Origin: GCA-2684655 sp051278165
GTDB taxonomy: Bacteria; Planctomycetota; UBA1135; UBA2386
Assembly: GCA_051278165.1 (NCBI GenBank)
Contig: JBNMNW010000306.1
Span: forward strand, 1 to 7,030
DNA length: 7,030 nt
Direction: 5' to 3'
Position 1 is the stretch's first letter; every line of letters begins with the position of its first letter. The notes beneath the pieces were generated by a model. That model did no database searches. It was not told the origin of the DNA and saw only the letters and a program-made list of their open reading frames with translations. Shown one piece after another: positions 1 through 6,760 of the stretch. Made by a program: the position numbers and the translations under genes.

Positions 1-284
1 CGCGAGCGTCGTCGCCGGCCGCGGATAAGACCGCAGATCTCTGCATCACACCACTAGCTGGGCTTGAACCGCTGACACGTGGCAGCCTGGACGCCGCGCC
101 AAAGTGCTAGGCCACATTGGGTTGGGGCTGCCCCTACCCTGGACCTAGGCAAACAGGCTGCAACATGCGGGGCCGGAGCGGCTTGGTCTAGCAAAGTGGC
201 GCTGCGCACGCTGGTCCTCGGCAAACCGGGCATGAGGGCAGTGGCCCCGCACTCGTGAGCCTGCTGGGCCATACTTTGGGCGGG
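1..284. other. Left-edge region with no recognisable gene
   Basis: I see no convincing gene here. Two short plus-strand frames are open from the left edge, with stops at 26-28 and 108-110. Either could be the tail of a gene beyond the window, but neither has a recognisable motif. Minus-strand frames are open mainly because the region is GC-rich, and their translations look like low-complexity Pro/Arg/Ala peptides. No tRNA-like fold or mobile-element end was identified. Confidence 0.5.
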
Positions 285-369
285 GCACAGTGACGTCTGG
301 GCACAGTGACGTATGAGCACAGTGACGTATGAGCACAGTGACGTATGAGCACAGTGACGTCTGGGCACA
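285..369. repeat. Left tandem array, 16-bp unit, five copies plus a partial
   Basis: Five contiguous 16-bp units start at 285, 301, 317, 333 and 349, followed by a partial unit (gcaca) at 365-369. The three inner units are identical, GCACAGTGACGTATGA. The first and fifth end in CTGG instead of ATGA, so the array is symmetric in its variants. The unit length is not a multiple of three, which is why all three minus frames read through it as repetitive Cys/His/Thr/Val peptides. Those readings are not genes. The array abuts the U-tract of the minus-strand terminator at 369-405. Confidence 0.95.
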
Positions 370-405
370 AAAAAAGCGCCGCCAACTCTTGCGAGCCGGC
401 GGCGC
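369..405 (-). terminator. Strong intrinsic terminator, minus strand
   Basis: Read on the minus strand, GCGCCGCC (405-398) pairs perfectly with GGCGGCGC (383-376). The helix continues inward through two G-U wobbles and CUC/GAG to a GCAA (GNRA) tetraloop, giving about 13 pairs. Seven U residues follow (375-369). The plus strand has no T-tract on the other side, so the terminator is directional. The nearest gene it could end is the histidine kinase, whose stop codon is more than 300 nt upstream. Confidence 0.9.
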
Positions 406-716
406 CTACAAACCTCAGGACCTCATCCTATGCCTGCCTCGACGCTCCCAGCTCTAGGACCTCCCGGACCCAAAGCCGTCAGCAACGTCAGTCGCGCACG
501 CCTAATCAAACACAGAACGAAGTGACCAGAGTCAAGCCATCCGAGTGCCTAGCTCGAACGACCCATGCAGTCGGTCCCTCCCTTGGCGACCGCCCAACAC
601 ACGCTCCGGAGGATAGCGACGAGACCGACCGGTGACAACGAACTTTTGACGCTTGTCTGCTATCTGTAGTTGTCAACAGCTTTCAAGAACGCTACCGGTG
701 GTTGGTCAAGAGTTGT
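406..716. other. Gene-free region between the kinase stop and the terminator
   Basis: This 311-bp stretch separates the kinase stop codon from the first strong terminator. A plus-strand frame at 345-635 is open, but it begins inside the tandem repeats and gives a hydrophilic Ser/Thr/Arg-rich peptide without domains, so I do not call it. Minus-strand frames contain scattered stops. A TTGACA-like hexamer occurs on the minus strand near 670-675, but no matching -10 box sits at the right distance. If the operon transcript ends at the hairpin, this is a long 3' untranslated region. Confidence 0.5.
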
Positions 717-2078
717 TTAAACCTCGGAAATGCGGCCCGGCAGCACGATCCGAAAGCACGTGCCTCGGTCCACCTCGCTCTCGACTTCGATGCGGCCGTG
801 ATGTCGCTCGACAATGCCGTGACTGATCGCCAAGCCGAGCCCGGTGCCCTTGTCGACGTCCTTGGTCGTGAAGAACGGATCGAAGACCTTCTCCAATAGT
901 TCGGGCTCGATGCCCTGGCCGTGGTCGCGAACTTCTAGTCGCACCTCGTGCCCGACATGCGAGCAGGACAGCTCGACAAGGGAGTTCGCCACTGATGCAT
1001 CTTTGGCGTTGAGCAGGATGTTGATCAGCACCTGCAGCAAGTGATTGCTCGAACCGTTTACGACGACATCAGCGGGCACCGCCGCAGCCACTCGCAGTTT
1101 CACACCCGCAGTCTGGAAGGGAACACGCACCAGGTCGGCCGCTTCCCGCAACAAGCTGGCCAGGTCGAGCGGCCGCAATTCGAATGGGCGCTCGCGCGAA
1201 AACTGCAGCAGGCCATCGGTGATCTTGGCGATGCGGTTGACGTGCTTGTCGACGACATCGAGTTCACGAAGCAGCTTGGTCTGGTCGTCACCATCCTCGA
1301 CGCGGTAGCGCAGGATCTTCACCTTGTTCTTGATGACACCGATCGGGTTATTGATCTCGTGACTGACGCCAGCGGCGAGTGTGCCAACGGACGCGAGCTT
1401 CTCGCTCAAGGCTAGGTGACGGCCCATGCGCACCAGTTCGCCTTCTTGTCGCTTGAGGCGCGCCAGCACGGTCGACACAAAGTAGATCGAGAACGCAAGC
1501 GTGGTCGCGTAGGCAAAGACCAGTAGCCACAAGCCGAGTGGATCAATCGCGTGCAAGTCGAACAGACCGACCGCCAACGGATGGTGTGCGATGATGCCTT
1601 GACGCTCAGCGAACCCCAACACCAGCAGCAACATCATGCAGGCGAAGGCCACGATCACTGCGGCTTGCACCGACAACACCAACGCGGCGATGAATGCGTG
1701 GAAAAGATAGAACAGCGCCAGCGGATTGGTGATGCCACCTGAGTAGTGCAGCAACGCCGTCAAGATGACGATGTCGACGGCGATCTGTAGGTAGACGTGC
1801 CGTCGAACCGAAGACAACCGACTGCGCTGCAAGCGCGCGAAGCGCACGATATAGAGGCCATCCACACACACGATTGCCGCGCCGAGCATGTAGAGCGGCC
1901 ACGGGTTGGCAATCAAATCAAATGCGTGCGTGGCCAACGCACACAACCAGATGACACCTGCGGCCACGATCAAGCGCAGCCGGTTGAACCACGCAACTTG
2001 CGACAGCAGAGCACCGTGTTCGCGTGCTTCATCCGACACCAGCAAGCTGCTGCCGGGCAGGGCACTGCTGCTACTCAA
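717..2078 (-). CDS. Membrane-bound sensor histidine kinase, RegB/PrrB-like input domain
   Basis: This is a 453-aa sensor kinase predicted to autophosphorylate a histidine and pass the phosphate to a response regulator. About six membrane segments fall at residues 34-52, 60-80, 97-112, 117-133, 136-156 and 183-204. The motif GGITNPL (114-120) resembles the GGxxNPF quinone-site motif of RegB/PrrB redox sensors. There is no PAS or HAMP domain. The catalytic part is complete: H-box SHEINNP with His240, N-box NAKDA (357-361), G1 DHGQGI (385-390), F-box FDPFFTTK (399-406) and G2 GTGLGL (411-416). The start is a TTG overlapping the permease stop by 4 nt, preceded by GAGGAA six nt upstream; no in-frame ATG exists before residue 64. 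The redox-box cysteine that RegB has before its H-box is absent. The stop is TAA. No response regulator is in the window. Kinase identity is certain; the sensed signal is inferred. Confidence 0.95.
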   Translation of the reverse strand: MSSSSALPGSSLLVSDEAREHGALLSQVAWFNRLRLIVAAGVIWLCALATHAFDLIANPWPLYMLGAAIVCVDGLYIVRFARLQRSRLSSVRRHVYLQIAVDIVILTALLHYSGGITNPLALFYLFHAFIAALVLSVQAAVIVAFACMMLLLVLGFAERQGIIAHHPLAVGLFDLHAIDPLGLWLLVFAYATTLAFSIYFVSTVLARLKRQEGELVRMGRHLALSEKLASVGTLAAGVSHEINNPIGVIKNKVKILRYRVEDGDDQTKLLRELDVVDKHVNRIAKITDGLLQFSRERPFELRPLDLASLLREAADLVRVPFQTAGVKLRVAAAVPADVVVNGSSNHLLQVLINILLNAKDASVANSLVELSCSHVGHEVRLEVRDHGQGIEPELLEKVFDPFFTTKDVDKGTGLGLAISHGIVERHHGRIEVESEVDRGTCFRIVLPGRISEV

Positions 2079-2974
2079 TCGCGGTTCCTCGACTCATACT
2101 CGGTTCGTGCATAGCGATAGGATCCGAGCGTCAGGCAGACGACAATCAGGATAAGTAGACTGCAAAGCGGACTGCCAAACTCCAACCGGAAGGCACCCGT
2201 CCCGTTCTCGATCAACAGCGCCTCGTTGCGTTCAGCAGGCCATAAATCGCGCGCCAACCTGCGGCTCGGTTCGATCAGGTCGAGAGTCATGCGGCGCAGT
2301 GGATCCGTGATCGTCAACTGCCGCAGGCCAGCCGAGACCTTAAGGTTCGCCGCCAGCATCTGCAGCCCGACAACGAAGAATGCGGCCCAAGCAAGTGGGC
2401 GCCGAAACGTCGCGGCCAAAAACACTGCGACGGCTGAATAGGCGACGGCGCCGAGGCCAAGCACGATGCAGAATGAGACCAGCAACCACGGTTCGCGGCC
2501 ATCGGGCCACAGGTCCGCTCGACTGGCGACGGCGGCGTAGAGCGCACTGGCGGAACAGCATGCTAACGCGCTAGTCACACCGGCAATCGCGAGCCACTTG
2601 CCAAGCAATAACGGAATGCGATGCACGGGTCGCAAGAACAGATACTGGCTAGTGCGATCTTCGAGCTCGCCATGCACGGCTTGCACACCGAGGAACAACG
2701 TGGTCCACGGGACGATCACCGTGCCCAGCCCCCACCATGCAAACACGCTGTATAGGTGCGCGCCATCACTGCGAGATCGAGCCGTGCCAGCGAGCACAAA
2801 CGCGAACGCGAACAGCAGTAGCAGGCCGATCGGCGCTACCCATAAGATCCGGCGGTAACGCAGCATCACCACGGTCTGCCGAGCGGACTCGACCATCGTT
2901 GCAAATGCCCCGAGCCCTGGTGCAGAAGACGCTAAGCCGGAGTCACCGGCGGCAGAGTTGGTAGTCGTCGTCAT
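2075..2974 (-). CDS. ABC-2 type transporter permease 2
   Basis: This 299-aa integral membrane protein is predicted to form part of the export channel driven by the adjacent ATPases. Hydrophobic segments lie at about 43-63, 79-99, 124-148, 163-187, 194-210 and 269-287, consistent with six helices. After the second helix, GELEDRTSQYLFLRPVHR (102-119) followed by LLLGKWLA (122-129) is the cytoplasmic coupling-type motif of ABC-2 permeases, usually written as E-x-x-x-x-T-x-x-x-L-x-x-P followed by GK. The first 25 residues are Thr/Ser/Ala/Gly-rich and probably a disordered cytoplasmic tail. A large loop at about 211-268 is predicted outside the membrane core. The ATG lies 5 nt after the stop of ATPase 2 with only a weak ribosome site, suggesting coupling. 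Its end overlaps the kinase start by 4 nt. The family is clear; the substrate cannot be read from the sequence. Confidence 0.92.
   Translation of the reverse strand: MTTTTNSAAGDSGLASSAPGLGAFATMVESARQTVVMLRYRRILWVAPIGLLLLFAFAFVLAGTARSRSDGAHLYSVFAWWGLGTVIVPWTTLFLGVQAVHGELEDRTSQYLFLRPVHRIPLLLGKWLAIAGVTSALACCSASALYAAVASRADLWPDGREPWLLVSFCIVLGLGAVAYSAVAVFLAATFRRPLAWAAFFVVGLQMLAANLKVSAGLRQLTITDPLRRMTLDLIEPSRRLARDLWPAERNEALLIENGTGAFRLEFGSPLCSLLILIVVCLTLGSYRYARTEYESRNRD
2085..2090 (-). promoter_or_regulatory. Ribosome binding site for the TTG-started kinase
   Basis: GAGGAA on the minus strand ends six nt before the TTG at 2076-2078. It lies inside the last codons of permease 2 and supports the TTG as the kinase start, since the kinase frame offers no nearby ATG. 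Confidence 0.7.
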
Positions 2975-2979
2975 CGTGG

Positions 2980-3906
2980 CTACTCAACGAGGTATCCGAA
3001 GACGGCGGCGAGATCGTCATCGAGTGGTATCAGTTCGTGGATCCCGCCCTGCCAAGTACCGGCGAGGTCGGTAAAGCGGTCATAGAACGCACCATGCCCA
3101 GACAGTGAGACTTCGAGCCCATCACTAAGGAACGTCACGCCTTCTACTTCGGGCCAGCTCGTCAATTGCGAAGCAAGTTCACGTAGACGCGCACCCTTGA
3201 GCCGCAGGCGATGCGGACGATCTGGCAATTGGTCACGCAGGTCATTGATCTTGCCATCAGCTAGCAACCGCCCCTGATGAACCAAGACGACACGGTCTAC
3301 AACGGCTTCGAGTTCGTGCAGCACGTGGCTAGAGATCAGCACACCGACACCGCGTTGCGGCAACTTGCGAATCAGGTCCGATAACTCGGCACGCGCAACG
3401 GGATCGAGTCCCGTCATCGGCTCATCGAGCAACACAAACTGCGGTCGGTGCGCCAACGCCTGACCAAGGCGAACGCGTTGCCGCATGCCCTTGCTGTATT
3501 CGCGAATCGGCCGATGCATGTTCTCGGCAAGTCCCAGCTCAGTCAGAACTTCTTCGGCGCGCCGCTTGGCCTCGCCTGAAGTCACGCCGTGATAGCGCAG
3601 CATCCATGACACGAACTTGACGCCGGAGAGCGGTTCGTAGAGGCGGTCGAAGTCCGGGCAGAAACCAATGCGGGCTCGCGCCTCACGGGTCGTGGCATCA
3701 CTGCCACAGACTCGCACAGCTCCTTGGCTCGGACCAAGTAAGCCGACAGCCAGCTTCATCAGAGTCGATTTCCCGACCCCGTTCTTGCCGACGAGCCCGA
3801 CCACTTCGGTGCGCACTTGGAATGAGACATCGAGCAGCGCGGCGACCGATCCGTACCATTTGGTGACGCTATCGAACTCCAACACGATCTGGCGAGCATC
3901 GCTCAT
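2980..3906 (-). CDS. ABC transporter ATP-binding protein 2
   Basis: This 308-aa cytoplasmic ATPase is predicted to power ABC-2 permease export. Walker A is GKNGVGKS (40-47), the signature loop is YSKGMRQR (137-144), Walker B with its catalytic Glu is VLLDEPMTGLDP (158-169), and the switch His is H194. In the Q-loop region (GFCPDFD, 81-87) I see Asp rather than Gln, as in some DrrA-like ATPases. The C-terminal 80 residues or so (about 225-308) form an accessory domain with no motif I recognise. An upstream open reading could extend the protein by 50 residues to 4056. I prefer the ATG at 3904-3906 because it starts right at the ABC domain, overlaps the permease 1 stop by 4 nt (ATGA) and has GGAGG seven nt upstream. 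It probably pairs with permease 2, or with ATPase 1 as a heterodimer. Confidence 0.95.
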   Translation of the reverse strand: MSDARQIVLEFDSVTKWYGSVAALLDVSFQVRTEVVGLVGKNGVGKSTLMKLAVGLLGPSQGAVRVCGSDATTREARARIGFCPDFDRLYEPLSGVKFVSWMLRYHGVTSGEAKRRAEEVLTELGLAENMHRPIREYSKGMRQRVRLGQALAHRPQFVLLDEPMTGLDPVARAELSDLIRKLPQRGVGVLISSHVLHELEAVVDRVVLVHQGRLLADGKINDLRDQLPDRPHRLRLKGARLRELASQLTSWPEVEGVTFLSDGLEVSLSGHGAFYDRFTDLAGTWQGGIHELIPLDDDLAAVFGYLVE

Positions 3907-4802
3907 TGCAGCGCCTCCACGACGCGCATGCGCCGCCTGGCAAACAACAGCAGGCCGGTAAACAATGTGCCGAGCATGAGGAGGGCACCTGGCAGCGAAA
4001 CGTCGCGCTGCGGCAGGTCCGCGAGACTGCGAACGACAACTCGCCCGGCGTCCCAAAACGACAAGCTGGAGCGCAGCGAATACTCGTCCAGAGCGCGCGA
4101 GATCACGAAGCCAGCCGCGGAGCTACCAACAAGCAGCATGCTCCAGGCAACGATCGCAAGGTTGGCACTGGGAGAGACCGCTGAAATCAGGGTTCCGATG
4201 GCGGTCCAGATGGCAGTCATCAATGCGATGCCAAACAGGCCAATCGCAAACTGCGCAAATGTGTCGGTCATCAACGACCAATCTTCCGCGAGGAAGCAGC
4301 CGGTGATCCAAAGCAATAGCGGCATGCCCACCGTCATGCTGGCCGTGAGCAAGAAGCCGCCCAGCCACTTTGCAAAGACGTATCCCCAGGGCGAGATACC
4401 GCGGGTCCAATACAACTCTAGCGCGTTGGTCGCGCGATCGCGGGCGATGCATCGCGACACTACGACCGAGGTCAGCAGCAGGAAGAAGATCATGCCGGGC
4501 ATCGTGCTCAGCGCACCTTCGAAGTAGAAAGCCGCGCGCTCCGGGTTCATGTGATCCAACGAAGGCGGCAAACGATCTGTCATGCGATCACGCAGGGACT
4601 GTGGCCCGAACTCCACCACGCCGAACATGATCAGCAACATGACCAACCGTCCCAGCGATGGGAACAGGCAGACGAAGTACAGCGCGACGCCCCACTTGGT
4701 GCGAAACAGCGCCATCATCTCCTGACGCGCAAGCGGCCAAATGCGACGGAACCCCGATACGCGCTCACATTCGAGCGGTCGGTAGTGATGTGTGAGACTC
4801 AT
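3903..4802 (-). CDS. ABC-2 type transporter permease 1
   Basis: This 299-aa integral membrane protein is the likely partner of the ATPase encoded just upstream. Hydrophobic segments fall at about 38-63, 101-116, 148-171, 182-209, 214-235 and 269-288, giving six helices. The stretch ARDRATNALELYWTRGISPW (120-139), followed by VFAKWLGG, is the ABC-2 coupling-type motif equivalent to that of permease 2. A loop of roughly 37 residues (64-100) separates helices 1 and 2. The protein ends in an Arg-rich tail (289-293). The two permeases share topology and the motif but little other sequence by eye. The ATG overlaps the ATPase 1 stop by 4 nt and is preceded by GGGGAG five nt upstream. Its own stop overlaps the ATPase 2 start in the same way. 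The substrate is unknown. Confidence 0.92.
   Translation of the reverse strand: MSLTHHYRPLECERVSGFRRIWPLARQEMMALFRTKWGVALYFVCLFPSLGRLVMLLIMFGVVEFGPQSLRDRMTDRLPPSLDHMNPERAAFYFEGALSTMPGMIFFLLLTSVVVSRCIARDRATNALELYWTRGISPWGYVFAKWLGGFLLTASMTVGMPLLLWITGCFLAEDWSLMTDTFAQFAIGLFGIALMTAIWTAIGTLISAVSPSANLAIVAWSMLLVGSSAAGFVISRALDEYSLRSSLSFWDAGRVVVRSLADLPQRDVSLPGALLMLGTLFTGLLLFARRRMRVVEALQ
3914..3918 (-). promoter_or_regulatory. Ribosome binding site deciding the ATPase 2 start
   Basis: GGAGG on the minus strand stands seven nt before the ATG at 3904-3906, inside the last codons of permease 1. It favours this start over the 50-residue upstream extension, whose translation is Arg/Ala-rich and overlaps permease 1 throughout. 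Confidence 0.7.
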
Positions 4803-5737
4803 GAGCTCTCCCCGCTACCGCGGACGGCCTTCAGGAACACATCTTCAAGCGAACGCCGTTTCCGCTGCAAGCTTCGCACGGTCGCCGCGGTCTGACGCAC
4901 GACGGCAAAGACACTGCTCGTATCCTGGTCTTCAGGCAACCACACCGCAAAGCGACCATCACCAAGCGCCTCCGCGCGCCAGCTTGCTTGCAACGCTTCG
5001 AGAACCTTGGCGGCTCCGCCAAGCTGGCCTGGCGCTGGATCCACCCGTAGCCGGAACTCACGTTCGCCACCCGCCGTCAGTTCTTGGATATTGCCTTGGG
5101 CGACAACCTTGCCTCGCTCGAGCACGACGGCCGAATCACAAACAGCCTCGACGTCTTGCAGGATGTGGGTAGAGAAGACAACCGACTTGCCAAGCTCCTG
5201 ACTCATCTGGCGCACGAGCTCAAGCATCTCGCTACGCCCCCCGGGGTCTAGACCATTGGTCGGCTCGTCGAGAAACAGCACGCTCGGATCGTGCACCAAC
5301 GCGGCCGCCAACTTCGCCTTTTGCCGCATGCCTGCGCTGTAGCCCGAAACTGGTCGGTAGCGCTGTTCTTCAAGACCAACCAGGTAAAGCACTTCGTGCG
5401 CGCGGCGCCAGGCATCACGACGAGGCAAGCCGCTCAGCATTCCCAACAGGCTGACCATGTCGAAGCCGGTGGCCTGTGGCAGGTGCGCATCCCGCTCCGG
5501 CATGTAGCCAACGTGAGCTCGAATCGCCGCGGCACTCGCATCCGAAGGTAGATCGGAGAAGCGCATCTTGCCGCTGGTTGGGCGAACGAGTCCCAGCAGT
5601 GCCTTGAGCACCGAACTCTTGCCCGCACCGTTGCGCCCAAGCAGACCAATCGACCCTTGATGAAAAGTCACTGTTAGGTCGTCGACCGCTAGGTGATCAC
5701 CGTAACGAATAGTGACATTCTCAAGCTGCACACTCAT
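4799..5737 (-). CDS. ABC transporter ATP-binding protein 1
   Basis: This 312-aa cytoplasmic ATPase of the ABC-2 exporter type is the first gene of the tightly coupled block. Walker A is GRNGAGKS (34-41), the signature loop is YSAGMRQK (133-140), Walker B is VLFLDEPTNGLDP (153-165), and the switch His is H191. The Q-loop region reads GYMPERD (77-83), with Glu in place of Gln, a variant seen in drug- and sodium-exporter ATPases. The C-terminal extension (about 225-312) ends in RRSLEDVFLKAVRG, where SLEDVFL is the usual ending of DrrA/CcmA-like ATPases. The ATG at 5735-5737 has AGAGGA about 11 nt upstream, a rather long spacing. Walker motifs are intact here and in ATPase 2, so both sites should hydrolyse ATP. 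It lies 56 nt after the methyltransferase stop. Confidence 0.95.
   Translation of the reverse strand: MSVQLENVTIRYGDHLAVDDLTVTFHQGSIGLLGRNGAGKSSVLKALLGLVRPTSGKMRFSDLPSDASAAAIRAHVGYMPERDAHLPQATGFDMVSLLGMLSGLPRRDAWRRAHEVLYLVGLEEQRYRPVSGYSAGMRQKAKLAAALVHDPSVLFLDEPTNGLDPGGRSEMLELVRQMSQELGKSVVFSTHILQDVEAVCDSAVVLERGKVVAQGNIQELTAGGEREFRLRVDPAPGQLGGAAKVLEALQASWRAEALGDGRFAVWLPEDQDTSSVFAVVRQTAATVRSLQRKRRSLEDVFLKAVRGSGESS
4808..4813 (-). promoter_or_regulatory. Ribosome binding site of permease 1
   Basis: GGGGAG on the minus strand is five nt before the ATG at 4800-4802, within the last codons of ATPase 1. With the ATGA overlap it supports coupled re-initiation. Confidence 0.6.
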
Positions 5738-5793
5738 GTGGTCGCAGGTCCTCTATCTGGCATGACGGATCGGGTTCGCAACTGCTGAGCCAC

Positions 5794-6597
5794 TCAAGGA
5801 GCAGCAACAGGCGGCGGCAAGTCTGTAGGCAGGTCGTCGGGCACGGCCAAGCGCTGGCGCCAACAATCTAGGTGTTCGGTGGATTCCGCAAGAAGTGTCA
5901 ATCGCACTCGCAGGTCATGCTCAAGAAAGGCCGTTCGACGATGCCAAGAATGCCGCGCATAGTCCGCCGCAACTTGCTCCAAAAAGTGGGTCGACAACTC
6001 ACGTTCTGGGTCGGCGTGCAAGATGCAGCCATCGGGTGCCAACACCTTCTTGAGTTGTCGAAGAATCGGTGCGTGGTGGTTTTCGTGATAGGTCACATCC
6101 GACAGTAAAACCATGTCAAAGGTGCCCTCGACAAACCCCCGTGCCCAATCAACCTGCTGGGTTGTCGGCGCATGTGTGCAACCGGGTTGAGCCTTGGCAT
6201 TCCACGCGGCAAATTTGACGGCATCCGCTTCGAAGTCGGCGGAGCACAAGTGAGCACCTAGCGCGGCGGCCTGGATTCCCGGCACACCAACTCCACAGCC
6301 CAAGTCCAAGACCCGCAAGCCAGCAAGCACTTCCGGGCCAGACGTTGTGTGCACGCGGTTTAGGTGCCGTGCGATGGACACAGCTGCCGGCCAGATACGA
6401 CACCAGTATGGTGGCTCTTTGCCGCGAAGAACGTCTGCAGCCCAAGAACCCCCTCGCAGCCAAGCGCGATCATCGGGAATGACGATCGACAGCTGGCCAG
6501 CGCCAATCGGAATGCGGTGGCGCCGCAGTGGATAACGCTTCAGCACTGGGTCTTGCTGTGCTTCAGGCACGCCGGGCATCCGCATACCGTTGGTCAT
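5794..6597 (-). CDS. SAM-dependent methyltransferase, METTL-type (Methyltransf_16-like)
   Basis: This is a class I Rossmann-fold methyltransferase that uses S-adenosylmethionine. Numbering from the ATG at 6595-6597, YWCRIWPAAVSIARHL (64-79) precedes the fold and resembles the motif of the METTL20/METTL21 lysine methyltransferases. SAM motif I is VLDLGCGVGVPG (96-107), the acidic residue ending strand 2 is in SADFE (119-123), and motif IV is SDVTY (166-170), equivalent to the D-V-x-Y seen in that family. LKKVLAPDG (182-190) matches the usual motif after it. The open frame reaches a TTG at 6618, and ATGs also occur at 6585 and 6579. None has a clear ribosome site, so the start is uncertain by up to 13 codons; the homologous region begins well inside all of them. 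The C-terminus is Pro-rich. A protein-lysine substrate is an inference; a small molecule or exported product is also possible. Confidence 0.88.
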   Translation of the reverse strand: MTNGMRMPGVPEAQQDPVLKRYPLRRHRIPIGAGQLSIVIPDDRAWLRGGSWAADVLRGKEPPYWCRIWPAAVSIARHLNRVHTTSGPEVLAGLRVLDLGCGVGVPGIQAAALGAHLCSADFEADAVKFAAWNAKAQPGCTHAPTTQQVDWARGFVEGTFDMVLLSDVTYHENHHAPILRQLKKVLAPDGCILHADPERELSTHFLEQVAADYARHSWHRRTAFLEHDLRVRLTLLAESTEHLDCWRQRLAVPDDLPTDLPPPVAAP

Positions 6598-6760
6598 TTC
6601 ACGGCCAAGGCTAGCCAAGCGTCGGTGCTACCACACCTGGCGCTCTTGAAAAGCGTTCTTGAGCAAACCGATGACTCGCTGCCCGACGGGAGAGGTTTGT
6701 CCGCCGCTGGCGACGCAGTCGAAGCCAACGAGATCAGCGAGGCATTGGGGCACATCATTA
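6598..6760. other. Gene-free leader upstream of the methyltransferase
   Basis: This stretch should hold the methyltransferase promoter if the gene is not read from the rRNA operon. I found no convincing -35/-10 pair. A plus-strand frame open across 6364-6825 gives a plausible-looking peptide here, but it is antisense to the methyltransferase and runs into the repeat array, and it has no known motif. I do not call it as a gene. Confidence 0.45.

Noticed and set aside
3..110. Possible tail of a plus-strand gene entering from the left edge
   Set aside because: Only about 35 residues are visible, with no motif, and a second frame is open as well; coding cannot be supported.
285..369. CRISPR array
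   Set aside because: The units are contiguous with no spacers, and no cas gene is present.
54..385. Three overlapping minus-strand reading frames rich in Cys/His/Thr/Val repeats
   Set aside because: They are readings of the 16-bp tandem array, which keeps all three frames open because the unit is not a multiple of three. No domain or ribosome site.
345..635. Plus-strand 96-aa reading frame
   Set aside because: It starts inside the tandem array, crosses the minus-strand terminator hairpin, and gives a Ser/Thr/Arg-rich peptide without hydrophobic core or motif.
3907..4056. 50-residue N-terminal extension of ATPase 2
   Set aside because: It would overlap permease 1 by 154 nt and is Arg/Ala-rich, whereas the ATG at 3906 has GGAGG and the ATGA overlap typical of this operon.
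5738..5793. Promoter for ATPase 1 between it and the methyltransferase
   Set aside because: A TTGCGA-like box is followed at 17 nt by AGATAG, too poor a -10 match to report as a promoter.
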